Shown: piece after piece, positions 7,547 to 14,899 of the stretch
Position numbering within the stretch: position 1 is the first letter of the stretch
Layout of the letters: each line of letters begins with the position of its first letter
Assembly (NCBI GenBank): GCA_002500925.1
Contig: DLTN01000043.1
Coordinates: forward strand, 1 to 16,879
Length of the DNA stretch: 16,879 nucleotides
Reading direction: 5' to 3'
DNA from: Gemmatimonadales bacterium UBA7835
GTDB taxonomy: Bacteria; Gemmatimonadota; Gemmatimonadetes; Longimicrobiales; Gaopeijiaceae
Notes under the pieces: generated by a model
Seen by the model: the letters and a program-made list of their open reading frames with translations, nothing else
The model's database searches: none
What the model was told of the DNA's origin: nothing
Program-made: the position numbers and the translations under genes

Positions 7547-9067
7547 ATGATTAATCGGACTCAATTGACACTAGTCGCGTTCGTGATCGCCACAGGCTGT
7601 GCTGGCGAAGCGCATTTGGATAACGGAGAGCCTCGAGGAGTAAGGGAGGAGACCGGGTTAAAACTGAACTTCTCTCCTCTGCAGGAAGAGCTCTTCTCGC
7701 ATCCAGGTGCGCAAACCAATGCCTGGGCCGACTATGACGGAGACGGTGATCTCGATCTCTTCGTCGGGTTTCGCAACGCCCCCAATCGACTTTATCGAAA
7801 TGACCAAGGGAGCTTTGTGGACGTTGGTCCCGAAGCAGGGCTGGCCGCCGAAGAGGAGACCCGCGCCGCCGCCTGGGGAGACTACGACCTTGACGGAGAT
7901 CCCGACCTATACGTCGGGTTTGCGGCGCTGGACATAGACAACCGCCTGTACCGCAATGACGAGGGTTCATTCATCGATGTAGCTGGAGAACTCGGCATCG
8001 GTCAAAGTGGCACAACGAGACAACCCGCATTCGTAGATTACGACGGCGATGGGGATGTCGATCTCTTTGTGGCATTCCGGGACCAACCAAACACGTTGTT
8101 CCGAAATGACGGCACGGCTTTTCAGAACGTGACCGCTGAGAGCAGGATTGGAGACCACCGGAGAACAGTCGGCGTCGCTTGGTTCGACATGGATAACGAT
8201 GGAGACCTAGACGCCTTCGTCGCTAATCAAAACGGTGACGAAGATGGGTTTTTCCGCAATAACGGTGATGGAACGTTCACAGACGTTGCCCGGGAACTCG
8301 GAATGCATCAGCCAGGACGGGCTCAAGAACTAGGAAGCGTCGGGACTGCGGTAGGAGACTACGACAACGACGGAGACCTCGATCTATTTGTTGCTTCTTA
8401 CGGACCTGATGTTCTCTGGGAGAACAAAGGAGACGGGACCTTCGTCAATGTTGCACCCGGCACCCCACTGGCCGGTGACCACCACTCGGTAGCAGCAGAC
8501 TGGGGTGACATAAATAACGACGGCTGGCTCGACCTGTATGTCGACACCTTCCTGTCATCGGAAGCAGAGGCACGCGACTACCTCTTTATCGGTGGCCCCA
8601 AGGGATTCACGGAGGCTCTTCCTGCTGAGATGCTGGAGCATGGCGCGAGCCACGGTGTGCGCTTTGCCGACTACGACAACGATGGAGACTTGGATGTCGC
8701 TCTGGCGAATAATCACGCCGAGGGGAAACATCCTCTTTACCGCAACGATCTAGACCCGGAGCTAGCGACCAGATCGCTGGTCGTCGCAGTAACCGACCAA
8801 GCGGGTAATTGGGCTCGCGCCGGCACAAAGGTGACTATCTCAAGGGAATCAGACGGTTTTTTATCAGCTCGACTCGTCGACACAGGAGGGGGCTACTCCT
8901 CTCAAAGCGTCGGGCCGGTCCACTTCGGGCTTCCACCAGGGTCGGGGGTCATAACCCTTACAACCTCGTGGTTCGAGGCCGGAGAACTGCAAACTATGAC
9001 GGTACCCGAGATCTCTCTTGAGGAGCTAAACTCAAAGTGGTTATTCGTTCGAACTGAAGTGAGGTAG
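7547..9067 (+). CDS. VCBS/FG-GAP repeat lipoprotein with ASPIC/UnbV C-terminal domain
   Basis: A 506-residue protein with a lipoprotein-type signal ending ATGC (C18). Seven copies of the calcium-binding loop DxDxDGDxD begin near residues 62, 112, 164, 214, 271, 321 and 375, spaced 50-57 residues apart. Each is followed by a [LY]F-VGF-like strand and often by NxLYRND. Seven evenly spaced repeats fit one seven-bladed beta-propeller carrying calcium in each blade. Blade six is the weakest (DINNDGWLD). Residues 410-480 match the ASPIC/UnbV domain (RSLVVAVTD, RAGTKVTI, GGGYSSQS, VHFGLPPG). The family is extracellular and is often linked to binding of carbohydrate or other surface ligands; the exact ligand is unknown. 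The ribosome binding site is weak (a GAG just before the ATG). The phosphatase-like gene follows on the same strand. Confidence 0.92.
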   Translation: MINRTQLTLVAFVIATGCAGEAHLDNGEPRGVREETGLKLNFSPLQEELFSHPGAQTNAWADYDGDGDLDLFVGFRNAPNRLYRNDQGSFVDVGPEAGLAAEEETRAAAWGDYDLDGDPDLYVGFAALDIDNRLYRNDEGSFIDVAGELGIGQSGTTRQPAFVDYDGDGDVDLFVAFRDQPNTLFRNDGTAFQNVTAESRIGDHRRTVGVAWFDMDNDGDLDAFVANQNGDEDGFFRNNGDGTFTDVARELGMHQPGRAQELGSVGTAVGDYDNDGDLDLFVASYGPDVLWENKGDGTFVNVAPGTPLAGDHHSVAADWGDINNDGWLDLYVDTFLSSEAEARDYLFIGGPKGFTEALPAEMLEHGASHGVRFADYDNDGDLDVALANNHAEGKHPLYRNDLDPELATRSLVVAVTDQAGNWARAGTKVTISRESDGFLSARLVDTGGGYSSQSVGPVHFGLPPGSGVITLTTSWFEAGELQTMTVPEISLEELNSKWLFVRTEVR

Positions 9068-9133
9068 CATGCTCTTCCTTTGCGCTACGCTTCAGCCCAT
9101 GACCGACCCCAAAAAACGGGATTCATCAATCGC

Positions 9134-9670
9134 ATGAACACTTCAAGCACGATAATCGGAGTCGCGCTCGCGACTCTAATCACCTCACCGATAGCCGCAC
9201 AGACAACCCCTCAACCGCTTGAGACAGTCCGCAACTTTCAAGTCGTAGATGCAACGCTCTCCTCAGCGGGACAGATCGGATATGATCAGATCCCCCTACT
9301 CTCCGAGCAGGGTTACGATGTCGTCGTAAACCTTGCTATAGCGGACGAGCGTCGTAACGGAGAAGAGGGATTTCTAGTTGCAGAAACGGGACTGACATAC
9401 GTGCACATACCTGTGGATTGGGAGAACCCCGAAGTTGCTGACGTCAGGATGTTCTTCGATGTCATGCAGGCCAACGAAGGGCGCAAGGTGTTCGTCCACT
9501 GCTTTGCGAACATGCGCGCATCAGCGTTCGTATACATGTACCGGACCCTCGTGGAAGAGGTGCCCGAAGCGGAGGCACTAGCAACGATGAACGAAGTATG
9601 GGATCCCGACGAATTCGATCAGTGGGCCGAGCTCATCCGGAGAGCACAGACCGAGCTCAAACAAAACTAA
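9134..9670 (+). CDS. Exported tyrosine-phosphatase-like protein with an HCxxxxR loop
   Basis: A 178-residue protein starting at ATG 9134. This choice gives a compact signal peptide ending PIAAQ near residue 23; the in-frame TTG at 9080 would bury the signal 18 residues in. The mature protein has the order of a dual-specificity/tyrosine phosphatase fold: an early strand pair (FQVVDATLSSAGQIG), a strand at YDVVVNLAIADE, a segment with a possible general acid (YVHIPVDWENPE), and the active-site strand and loop KVFVHCFANMRASAF. Cys123 and Arg128 are separated by four residues, not the five of the classical HCx5R loop. I recall a bacterial family with HCxANMR at this point, so this may be a family trait rather than a defect. 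The substrate is unknown. It probably shares a transcript with the VCBS gene upstream. Confidence 0.8.
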   Translation: MNTSSTIIGVALATLITSPIAAQTTPQPLETVRNFQVVDATLSSAGQIGYDQIPLLSEQGYDVVVNLAIADERRNGEEGFLVAETGLTYVHIPVDWENPEVADVRMFFDVMQANEGRKVFVHCFANMRASAFVYMYRTLVEEVPEAEALATMNEVWDPDEFDQWAELIRRAQTELKQN

Positions 9671-9679
9671 GCGCCCAGC

Positions 9680-10075
9680 CTAAGGTCTCTGCCTAGTTGC
9701 TGTGAACGTGCCAGACAACATGCCATCGGCAATTACGATAGTTCCTGTAAGACGTCCATCGGCATCGAGAGTGCCCCTATAGACCACCGGGATACTTTGA
9801 CCCTGCATGCTGGCATTGAAGCGAATCGTCACGTCATTACCATCGACCAAGCCCCGCACATTCTCTTCACCAAGCGCTTCAGAAGAGTACCGCCCTGTGA
9901 GCCTGACTCCATCCTGCTGGAGATTAAGGCTCGGATTTGTGACCCCGTTATCAGTTGTCACAGAAAGAGTCCAACTGCCGGCGAAGTCCGCCTGAGCCTC
10001 TAGAGAAGACGGTATGCCCACAAGCGCAACTCCAAGCACAACAGCAACGATAGATCGAACCCTTGATCCAGTCAT
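9680..10075 (-). CDS. Small exported beta-rich protein
   Basis: A 131-residue protein with a signal peptide ending SLEAQ near residue 28. The mature part is one compact beta-rich domain: FAGSWTLSV, then LNLQQDGVRLTGRYSS, VRGLVDGNDVTIRFNA, VVYRGTLDADGRLTGTI and GTFTATR at the end. This pattern of W-strand, QDGxxLTGxY and a final GTFTAxR is common in small secreted proteins of Acidobacteria and Gemmatimonadota and suggests a lipocalin-like barrel; function is unknown. A strong GGGGGAG about nine bases before the ATG fixes the start. The gene converges with the phosphatase-like gene, with only nine bases between the stop codons, and is divergent from the cytochrome gene. It is distinct in sequence from the other small exported protein at 5260-5730. 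Confidence 0.82.
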   Translation of the reverse strand: MTGSRVRSIVAVVLGVALVGIPSSLEAQADFAGSWTLSVTTDNGVTNPSLNLQQDGVRLTGRYSSEALGEENVRGLVDGNDVTIRFNASMQGQSIPVVYRGTLDADGRLTGTIVIADGMLSGTFTATRQRP

Positions 10076-10188
10076 GACTATTTCTCCCCCTCTCAGGCGT
10101 TCCAGAATGAGACCAAATCCACGCAGGGGAAGCTATGGGTGTACTCCCCACAGTCGCTAGCCTCTTGGAGTTTCCGTCTCATCGAAGG

Positions 10189-10232
10189 CTCGCCACATAC
10201 ATTACTAAGGCGAGTTTGGGGACGGCTGTCCC
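10189..10232. repeat. Two adjacent short inverted repeats upstream of the cytochrome gene
   Basis: CTCGCC (10189-10194) pairs with GGCGAG (10209-10214) across a 14-base loop, and GGGAC (10219-10223) pairs with GTCCC (10228-10232) across a four-base loop. Both sit in the 229-base gap between two divergent genes, the longest gene-free stretch here. They could be leader hairpins or operator half-sites, but such short repeats also arise by chance. I saw no convincing -35/-10 pair and nothing else in this gap. Confidence 0.3.
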
Positions 10233-10304
10233 TATGTCATTGTCCCGAACTTCCGCAGATTGATGCGCATGACTTTTTGCGAGAAGTAAGTTTGTGCCCA
10301 ATCC

Positions 10305-11300
10305 ATGACCAACATGAAACAGACCGGCCTGCGGAAGATGACGATACGAAGAGCCTCACTGCACGCAGTAACGGTGTTGGGGCTCACTTTTGTTGCGTGC
10401 ACGCCTTCAGGGTCTGCGCCTTCAGATGCAGAGACAACGGTCCAGACCCCCGAACTACTGATACCTGCTACGGCCACGCTCGAGCGTGTAGGTGAGCTGC
10501 TCTACGACCCAATGGCAGATTCAATCCATCCAGACCCGCGGATGGCGAGCATGATCCGTCTCGGATTCCAGATCAGCCAAGACCCACAGACCTATGCATC
10601 CGAGTTCGTTGGGAACGATCTCACCTGCGGAAACTGCCACCTCAATGCCGGGCAACGAGATAGGGCACTCCCATTACTCGGTGTGGCAGCGACCTTCCCA
10701 CAATACCGAAGACGTGACGACAGACTAGTGAGCCTTGAGGACAGGATCGGCGGTTGCTTCAAACGAAGCATGAATGGAACTGCACCCCCATACGATCATC
10801 CAGTAATGTTGGCGCTCGACGCTTATCTGAATTGGCTTTCTGAGGGCTTCGCGATGGGAGAGCGGCCCGCATGGCTCGGCCAAAACGAAATCGCGGTTGA
10901 AGCCCGCATCCCTATCGAAGAACTCGACGTAAACGGAGGTGAGGAGTTGTACAACCTCCACTGCGCTCCTTGCCATGGGCTTGATGGGCAAGGCATCGAC
11001 CTCATTCTGGCAAAACCAGGTCCACTTTGGGGTCCATTGTCTTGGAATGACGGGGCCGGAGCCGCTCGGATATGGAAGCTAGCGGGCTATATAAAGCACG
11101 CGATGCCGCTCACAGCGCCTGGCACACTCACAGACGAAGAGGCGCAATTGATCTCGGCATATGTGAATTCTCACGAACGACCCGAGTACCCGGACAAGGA
11201 ATCGGACTTCCCGGATGGGACGCGACCCGCCGACGCCGTATACGACACCCTGGTCTTCTCCACTCACCCGCTGATGCGGGCGGAAGGAAGACAACCCTAA
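10305..11300 (+). CDS. tsdA: TsdA-like dihaem cytochrome c (putative thiosulfate dehydrogenase), lipoprotein
   Basis: A 331-residue exported protein with two haem-binding motifs: LTCGNCHLNAG (108-112) and CAPCHG (220-224). Between them are FPQYRRRDD, LEDRIGGCFKRSMNG and LNWLSEG, closely matching the thiosulfate dehydrogenase TsdA family. The cysteine in GGCFKRSMNG (C151) aligns with the unusual cysteine that ligates haem 1 in Allochromatium TsdA. M267 in IKHAMP is the likely axial ligand region for haem 2. The family couples two thiosulfates to tetrathionate in the periplasm, or the reverse. The signal ends in FVAC (C32), suggesting a lipoprotein. The start is uncertain: ATGs at 10305, 10314 and 10338 are in frame, and the last has GCGGAAG just before it and gives the tidiest signal. 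No other sulfur-oxidation gene is in the window, so a different small donor is possible. Confidence 0.87.
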   Translation: MTNMKQTGLRKMTIRRASLHAVTVLGLTFVACTPSGSAPSDAETTVQTPELLIPATATLERVGELLYDPMADSIHPDPRMASMIRLGFQISQDPQTYASEFVGNDLTCGNCHLNAGQRDRALPLLGVAATFPQYRRRDDRLVSLEDRIGGCFKRSMNGTAPPYDHPVMLALDAYLNWLSEGFAMGERPAWLGQNEIAVEARIPIEELDVNGGEELYNLHCAPCHGLDGQGIDLILAKPGPLWGPLSWNDGAGAARIWKLAGYIKHAMPLTAPGTLTDEEAQLISAYVNSHERPEYPDKESDFPDGTRPADAVYDTLVFSTHPLMRAEGRQP

Positions 11301-11341
11301 CCCCCACCTTTCCAAGCGGCTCGATCGTTAACCCATACGAC

Positions 11342-11719
11342 TTAGCTTTCGGGCGTGACCTCGAAGCCGAATTCGTCGCGTACCACATGACCGTCGTCAC
11401 CAATACCCCGCCACATGACGGTGTAGCCCCCCGCGTCAAGCACCGACGGGACTTCAACCTCCATTAGTTTTGGGTCTTCCGAATTCTGGACTGGCTCTCC
11501 CGTTCCCACCAAGTCCCCGCCAGAATCGACAAGGCGAATGGTAACAGAGCCCTCTTGTGGAGCTTGTGTGAACCAGAGTTGCAATTGCCCCGGGGATACA
11601 ATCTTTGAGTCAGCAGAAGGGATCGATTGTGATAGTCCAAAGTGCTGAACCTTCGGCCCTCCAGCGGCTAAAACTAAAAATAAAAGTAGTGTGAGCGCGA
11701 ATCTCAGAGTGGACTTCAT
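11342..11719 (-). CDS. CopC-domain copper-binding protein, exported
   Basis: A 125-residue protein with an N-terminal hydrophobic signal (LLLFLVLAAG) and one CopC-type beta-sandwich domain. Hallmarks are HFGLSQSIPSADSKIVSPG at the start, LQLWFTQAP, and YTVMWRGIGDDGHVVRDEFGFEV at the end. The H26 and D109-G-H111 residues correspond to the copper(II) ligands of CopC proteins, where the first histidine is normally the mature N-terminus. Here H26 is preceded by GPKVQ, which is a poor cleavage site, so the copper site may be incomplete or processing unusual. The methionine-rich copper(I) site of CopC is not seen. CopC proteins bind or pass copper in the periplasm; no CopD or copper ATPase gene is in view. 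The gene stands alone, convergent with the cytochrome gene. Confidence 0.82.
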   Translation of the reverse strand: MKSTLRFALTLLLFLVLAAGGPKVQHFGLSQSIPSADSKIVSPGQLQLWFTQAPQEGSVTIRLVDSGGDLVGTGEPVQNSEDPKLMEVEVPSVLDAGGYTVMWRGIGDDGHVVRDEFGFEVTPES

Positions 11720-11847
11720 AGCTCAGATCCCGACGGGTTTAGTAACACATGGATGCCTAGAAACTAAGTAGATCTAAGCTGCCGAAATAGCTGATGACAT
11801 TGTCGTATCACGATGCTTTGCGTAGCCTAGCCAGATATACAAAACTC

Positions 11848-11851
11848 GGAG
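11848..11851 (+). promoter_or_regulatory. Ribosome binding site deciding the double-propeller start
   Basis: GGAG sits five bases before the ATG at 11857. The in-frame ATG at 11794 has no such site and would place 21 charged residues in front of the signal peptide, so the downstream ATG is preferred. Confidence 0.6.
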
Positions 11852-11856
11852 ATCAC

Positions 11857-14298
11857 ATGACTGCCCTATACCGCTTTGCGCTCGCCCTGTTTGTCGTCGC
11901 TATGACCACTTCTCCAGTTCTCGCTCAGGCGGGTTCGTTTGGGAATTCAGTCGTCATCGATGGTGACGCCCTTCTGGTCGGCGAACCGAACAACACATTC
12001 CGGCCTGGAATGGTCTACGTCTACAAACGCGGTGGGACACAGGCGGAGTGGGCAGAAGCAACCATTATCACGGCACCCAACTCCGATCGGGCGGATGGGT
12101 TCGGCGCTGTTTTAGCCCTAACAGGGAACTCACTGCTCGTCGCAAACCGAGAAGGGTCCGTCTTCGCCTTCCAACGTGACGGCATTGGATGGTCATTCGA
12201 TGCCATGGTGACCGAGGACACATCCGCTGGAATCGATCCACGATGCGACTTTAATGGATATTGCGGCGTTGACTACGGGATCTCCTTGGCGGCTGCAGGA
12301 GACTGGGTTCTGGTGGGCCACGCTAATGTCACGACCGACAGGAGCAGGCTCCGCCCCAGACAACGAACGGCGACTGATGATGTCCCCGATGAGCCGGCTG
12401 GGGAAGTCATCGCCTACCGACGAGGTGCACAAGGGTGGGCAGAACAACAACGCTTCTCCTCACCTGTCTCGGCCAGTGCAGATGGGTTTGGGGCCGCCAT
12501 GGCATTCGTAGGTGACAAACTGCTGGTAGGCGCGCCGGGAGCAGAAAGTTCGACGGGAATCCAAGGGGCCGGTCGAGTCTTCGAATACCAAATGGATGAT
12601 GGCAATTGGCAACATTCAGGAGAGTTAGTCTCTGACGCCAACACAGATGCCACTTTCGGAGCACCGATCGTACCAGCCGAAGGAGCAACTGGAGTAGTTA
12701 TCGGTGCGCCGTTCGACGACCAAGGGGTCGGAGCAGCGTTCGCTTTCGCCATCGATGACTCCCCCGATGGATGGGCTGATCCAATGCGCATTGCGCACCC
12801 AAGCGGGCAGGAAGGTGACGTTTTTGGTGCAGCGATCGCGATGTCTGGGGACGCGCTTTGGGTAGGTGCTCCGGTTACACGAGGGTTAGAAACGGGCATC
12901 ACTTACAGCTTTTCAGAGCAAGGATTGAGCGAGTTCCGATTCACTGAAGATGAGACGAATAATGAAGACTCTTTCGGACATCGAATCGTCGCTGCGGAAG
13001 GCTTAGTAGCCATCACCGCTAGCGGACTCGATCACCAAGCTGGTGGAGTGTTCTTGTACGAAAAAACCAGCGAGGGCCAATGGGACCACACACAGACTCT
13101 GGTCAGTCCACCAGATCAGATGGGCGCGGTCCTCGGGGAGGAACTCCGTTGCCAAGAAGATGGTGCCATCGAAGTCTTTGAGTGCACGGATGTCGAACTT
13201 TATGCGTACGTCCCCACCTCATTACTAACCGCTCCGGAGGATGCTCGCGGCGTCCGGGCAAATGACAATTGGGGCTGGACAGACCCTGACACAGATCGCG
13301 AGTACGCGATCGTGGGTCGCAATGACGGTACATCATTCATAGACATCACTGACCCAATGAACCCGGTTCTCATTGGGGATCTTCCAAAGACACCCCGCAC
13401 ACCGCGTTCCCAGCTTTGGCGGGACATTAAAACATTCAAGAACCATGCGTACGTTGTCGCAGATGGAGCCGGAGCTCATGGCATGCAAATCTTCGATCTC
13501 ACCCGCCTCCGCGACGTACCTGATCCGCCGATGAAGTTCGAGCCCGACGTACTCTATCGCGGAGTAGAAAACAACGTGGTTGAGAGCAGCCACAACGTCA
13601 TCATTAACGAAGATACGGGCTTCGCATACCTGACGAGTCGAGGGTGCTCTGGCCTGCACATGATCGATATCAACGATCCCCAGAATCCTGAATTTGTTGG
13701 TTGTTCAGAACCGGGGAGTACCCACGACGCTCAGTGCGTCATCTATCATGGGACCGATGACAACTTCACTGGCCGGGAAATTTGCCTTCGCATGTCGGGG
13801 AATCGTTTTCAGATCTCCGACGTCACCGACAAATCCAACCCTGTAGAACTCGCGAATGCCTCGCACCCCAACCCAGCGTACATGCACCAAGGATGGCTCA
13901 CAGAAGACCACCGATACTTCATCATGGACGATGAAAGTGATGTCATCGCAGGCAACGTAGAGACAACGCGCACACTGGTTTGGAACCTGGACGACCTGGA
14001 AGATCCAGTGCTCGCTAAAGAGTTCTTCGGCTCCCTTCCAGCCAGCGCTCACAACCTATATGTGAAGGGTGATCTCACTTATCAGGCAAACTACAACTAC
14101 GGACTTCACATCCTCGATGTGTCGGACCCCCTAAACCCTGTGGAAGTCGGAATGTTCGATACATCGCCTTACAGGACAGGGGCCGGCTTCGGCGGCGCTT
14201 GGAGCACATATCCCTTTTTCGATAGCGGAACGATCATTGTGACAAGCATGCAGGAAGGTCTCTTCATGCTCAAGAAACGCGTGCGACCCATTTCCTAA
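11857..14298 (+). CDS. Exported double beta-propeller: FG-GAP-type repeats plus choice-of-anchor-B/LVIVD region
   Basis: An 813-residue protein (from ATG 11857) with a signal peptide ending VLAQA near residue 24. Residues about 27-400 hold seven FG-GAP-like repeats, mostly with the core FGxx(V/I)xxxGDxLLVGAP: SFGNSVVIDGDALLVGEP, GFGAVLALTGNSLLVA, YGISLAAAGDWVLVG, GFGAAMAFVGDKLLVGAP, TFGAPIVPAEG, VFGAAIAMSGDALWVGAP and SFGHRIVAAEGLVAI. This is the number for a seven-bladed propeller. Residues about 460-810 match the choice-of-anchor-B domain, with LVIVD repeats such as YAIVGRNDGTSFIDITDP, LHMIDINDPQNPEFVGC and LHILDVSDPLNPVEVG, plus THDAQCV and GREIC. Several cysteines in this half may form disulfides. 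The name refers to families that end in different sorting signals, but no LPXTG, PEP-CTERM or type-IX signal is visible here. A cell-surface or secreted binding protein is likely; the ligand is unknown. The peroxiredoxin gene follows 25 bases later. Confidence 0.88.
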   Translation: MTALYRFALALFVVAMTTSPVLAQAGSFGNSVVIDGDALLVGEPNNTFRPGMVYVYKRGGTQAEWAEATIITAPNSDRADGFGAVLALTGNSLLVANREGSVFAFQRDGIGWSFDAMVTEDTSAGIDPRCDFNGYCGVDYGISLAAAGDWVLVGHANVTTDRSRLRPRQRTATDDVPDEPAGEVIAYRRGAQGWAEQQRFSSPVSASADGFGAAMAFVGDKLLVGAPGAESSTGIQGAGRVFEYQMDDGNWQHSGELVSDANTDATFGAPIVPAEGATGVVIGAPFDDQGVGAAFAFAIDDSPDGWADPMRIAHPSGQEGDVFGAAIAMSGDALWVGAPVTRGLETGITYSFSEQGLSEFRFTEDETNNEDSFGHRIVAAEGLVAITASGLDHQAGGVFLYEKTSEGQWDHTQTLVSPPDQMGAVLGEELRCQEDGAIEVFECTDVELYAYVPTSLLTAPEDARGVRANDNWGWTDPDTDREYAIVGRNDGTSFIDITDPMNPVLIGDLPKTPRTPRSQLWRDIKTFKNHAYVVADGAGAHGMQIFDLTRLRDVPDPPMKFEPDVLYRGVENNVVESSHNVIINEDTGFAYLTSRGCSGLHMIDINDPQNPEFVGCSEPGSTHDAQCVIYHGTDDNFTGREICLRMSGNRFQISDVTDKSNPVELANASHPNPAYMHQGWLTEDHRYFIMDDESDVIAGNVETTRTLVWNLDDLEDPVLAKEFFGSLPASAHNLYVKGDLTYQANYNYGLHILDVSDPLNPVEVGMFDTSPYRTGAGFGGAWSTYPFFDSGTIIVTSMQEGLFMLKKRVRPIS

Positions 14299-14323
14299 GA
14301 CGACATAATCCGAGACAAAACTG

Positions 14324-14830
14324 ATGAGTATCAAAAAGGGGGACCTTCTCCCGGACGCCACTCTCCTTTGTATGACAGAAGAAGGGCCTAAAGAAGTCAC
14401 TTTGAGTGATCACACGAAGGGACAATGTGTAGTCCTAGTGGGGCTCCCCGGGCCATACACCGGAACCTGCACGGAAGCCCACGTTCCAAGTCTGCTCCGA
14501 GTCTATGACGAACTAAAAGAAAACGGTGTAAATGAAGTGATCTGTTTTTCCGTAAGCGACCCTTTTGTGATGAAGGCTTTTGCAGAGTCGACAGGAGCTG
14601 AAGCGGCGGGCATTGCGATGCTAGCGGACAGCGCCGGAGAATTGACAACCAAGCTCGGACTCGGGTTCGATGCACCCGCAGTAGGATTTTACGGACGCGC
14701 AATTCGCCATTCCATGATGGTCGAGGACGGTGTCGTACAAGTCCTGCTCTTTGAGGAAGCTCACGGGGCCTGTGATCTGACAGCAGGGGAAGCCTTGGTC
14801 GACGCAATCTCAGATTTTCGGGCTTCCTGA
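14324..14830 (+). CDS. Prx5-type peroxiredoxin (Redoxin family)
   Basis: A 168-residue cytoplasmic thiol peroxidase without a signal peptide. The active-site loop LPGPYTGTCTEAHVP carries the conserved threonine (T46) and peroxidatic cysteine (C49). PGxxTxTC is the Prx5 signature, although GPYTG replaces the common AFTPT. Further signatures are VNEVICFSVSDPFVMKAF, MLADSAGELT, the arginine in AIRHSMMVEDG (R128), and the final segment LLFEEAHGACDLTAGEAL. C150 sits where the resolving cysteine of atypical 2-Cys Prx5 (human C151) falls, with a spacing of 101 residues against 104 in human. Most bacterial members lack it, so this one could use an intramolecular disulfide. It reduces hydrogen peroxide or organic peroxides, with an unknown reductant. 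It follows the double-propeller gene closely, although the products act in different compartments. The ribosome binding site is weak. Confidence 0.92.
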   Translation: MSIKKGDLLPDATLLCMTEEGPKEVTLSDHTKGQCVVLVGLPGPYTGTCTEAHVPSLLRVYDELKENGVNEVICFSVSDPFVMKAFAESTGAEAAGIAMLADSAGELTTKLGLGFDAPAVGFYGRAIRHSMMVEDGVVQVLLFEEAHGACDLTAGEALVDAISDFRAS

Positions 14831-14841
14831 CACTAAAACTA

Positions 14842-14876
14842 TCAGGGTACCTCAGGTCTTTCTGGTACCCTGAGGT
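14842..14876. terminator. Terminator hairpin between convergent genes, with an alternative fold
   Basis: A perfect 10-bp stem pairs 14842-14851 (TCAGGGTACC) with 14864-14873 across a 12-base loop. A second, mutually exclusive 7-bp stem pairs 14849-14855 (ACCTCAG) with 14870-14876. It lies 12 bases after the peroxiredoxin stop and 24 bases after the DsbB-type stop. A run of four T follows the stem on the minus strand (TAGTTTTAG) but none on the plus strand, so it should work better for the minus-strand gene. Confidence 0.6.
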
Positions 14877-14899
14877 TATGGATCTGTCATCAGCCCAGT

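Noticed and set aside
7730..8700. Tandem DNA repeats
   Set aside because: The similarity comes from the protein-level DxDxDGDxD repeats of the VCBS gene; at DNA level the copies have diverged and are not a separate repeat array.
12414..12902. 162-residue open frame on the strand opposite the double-propeller gene
   Set aside because: It is the antisense of the repeat region, rich in Pro, Ala and Ser as expected for a shadow frame.
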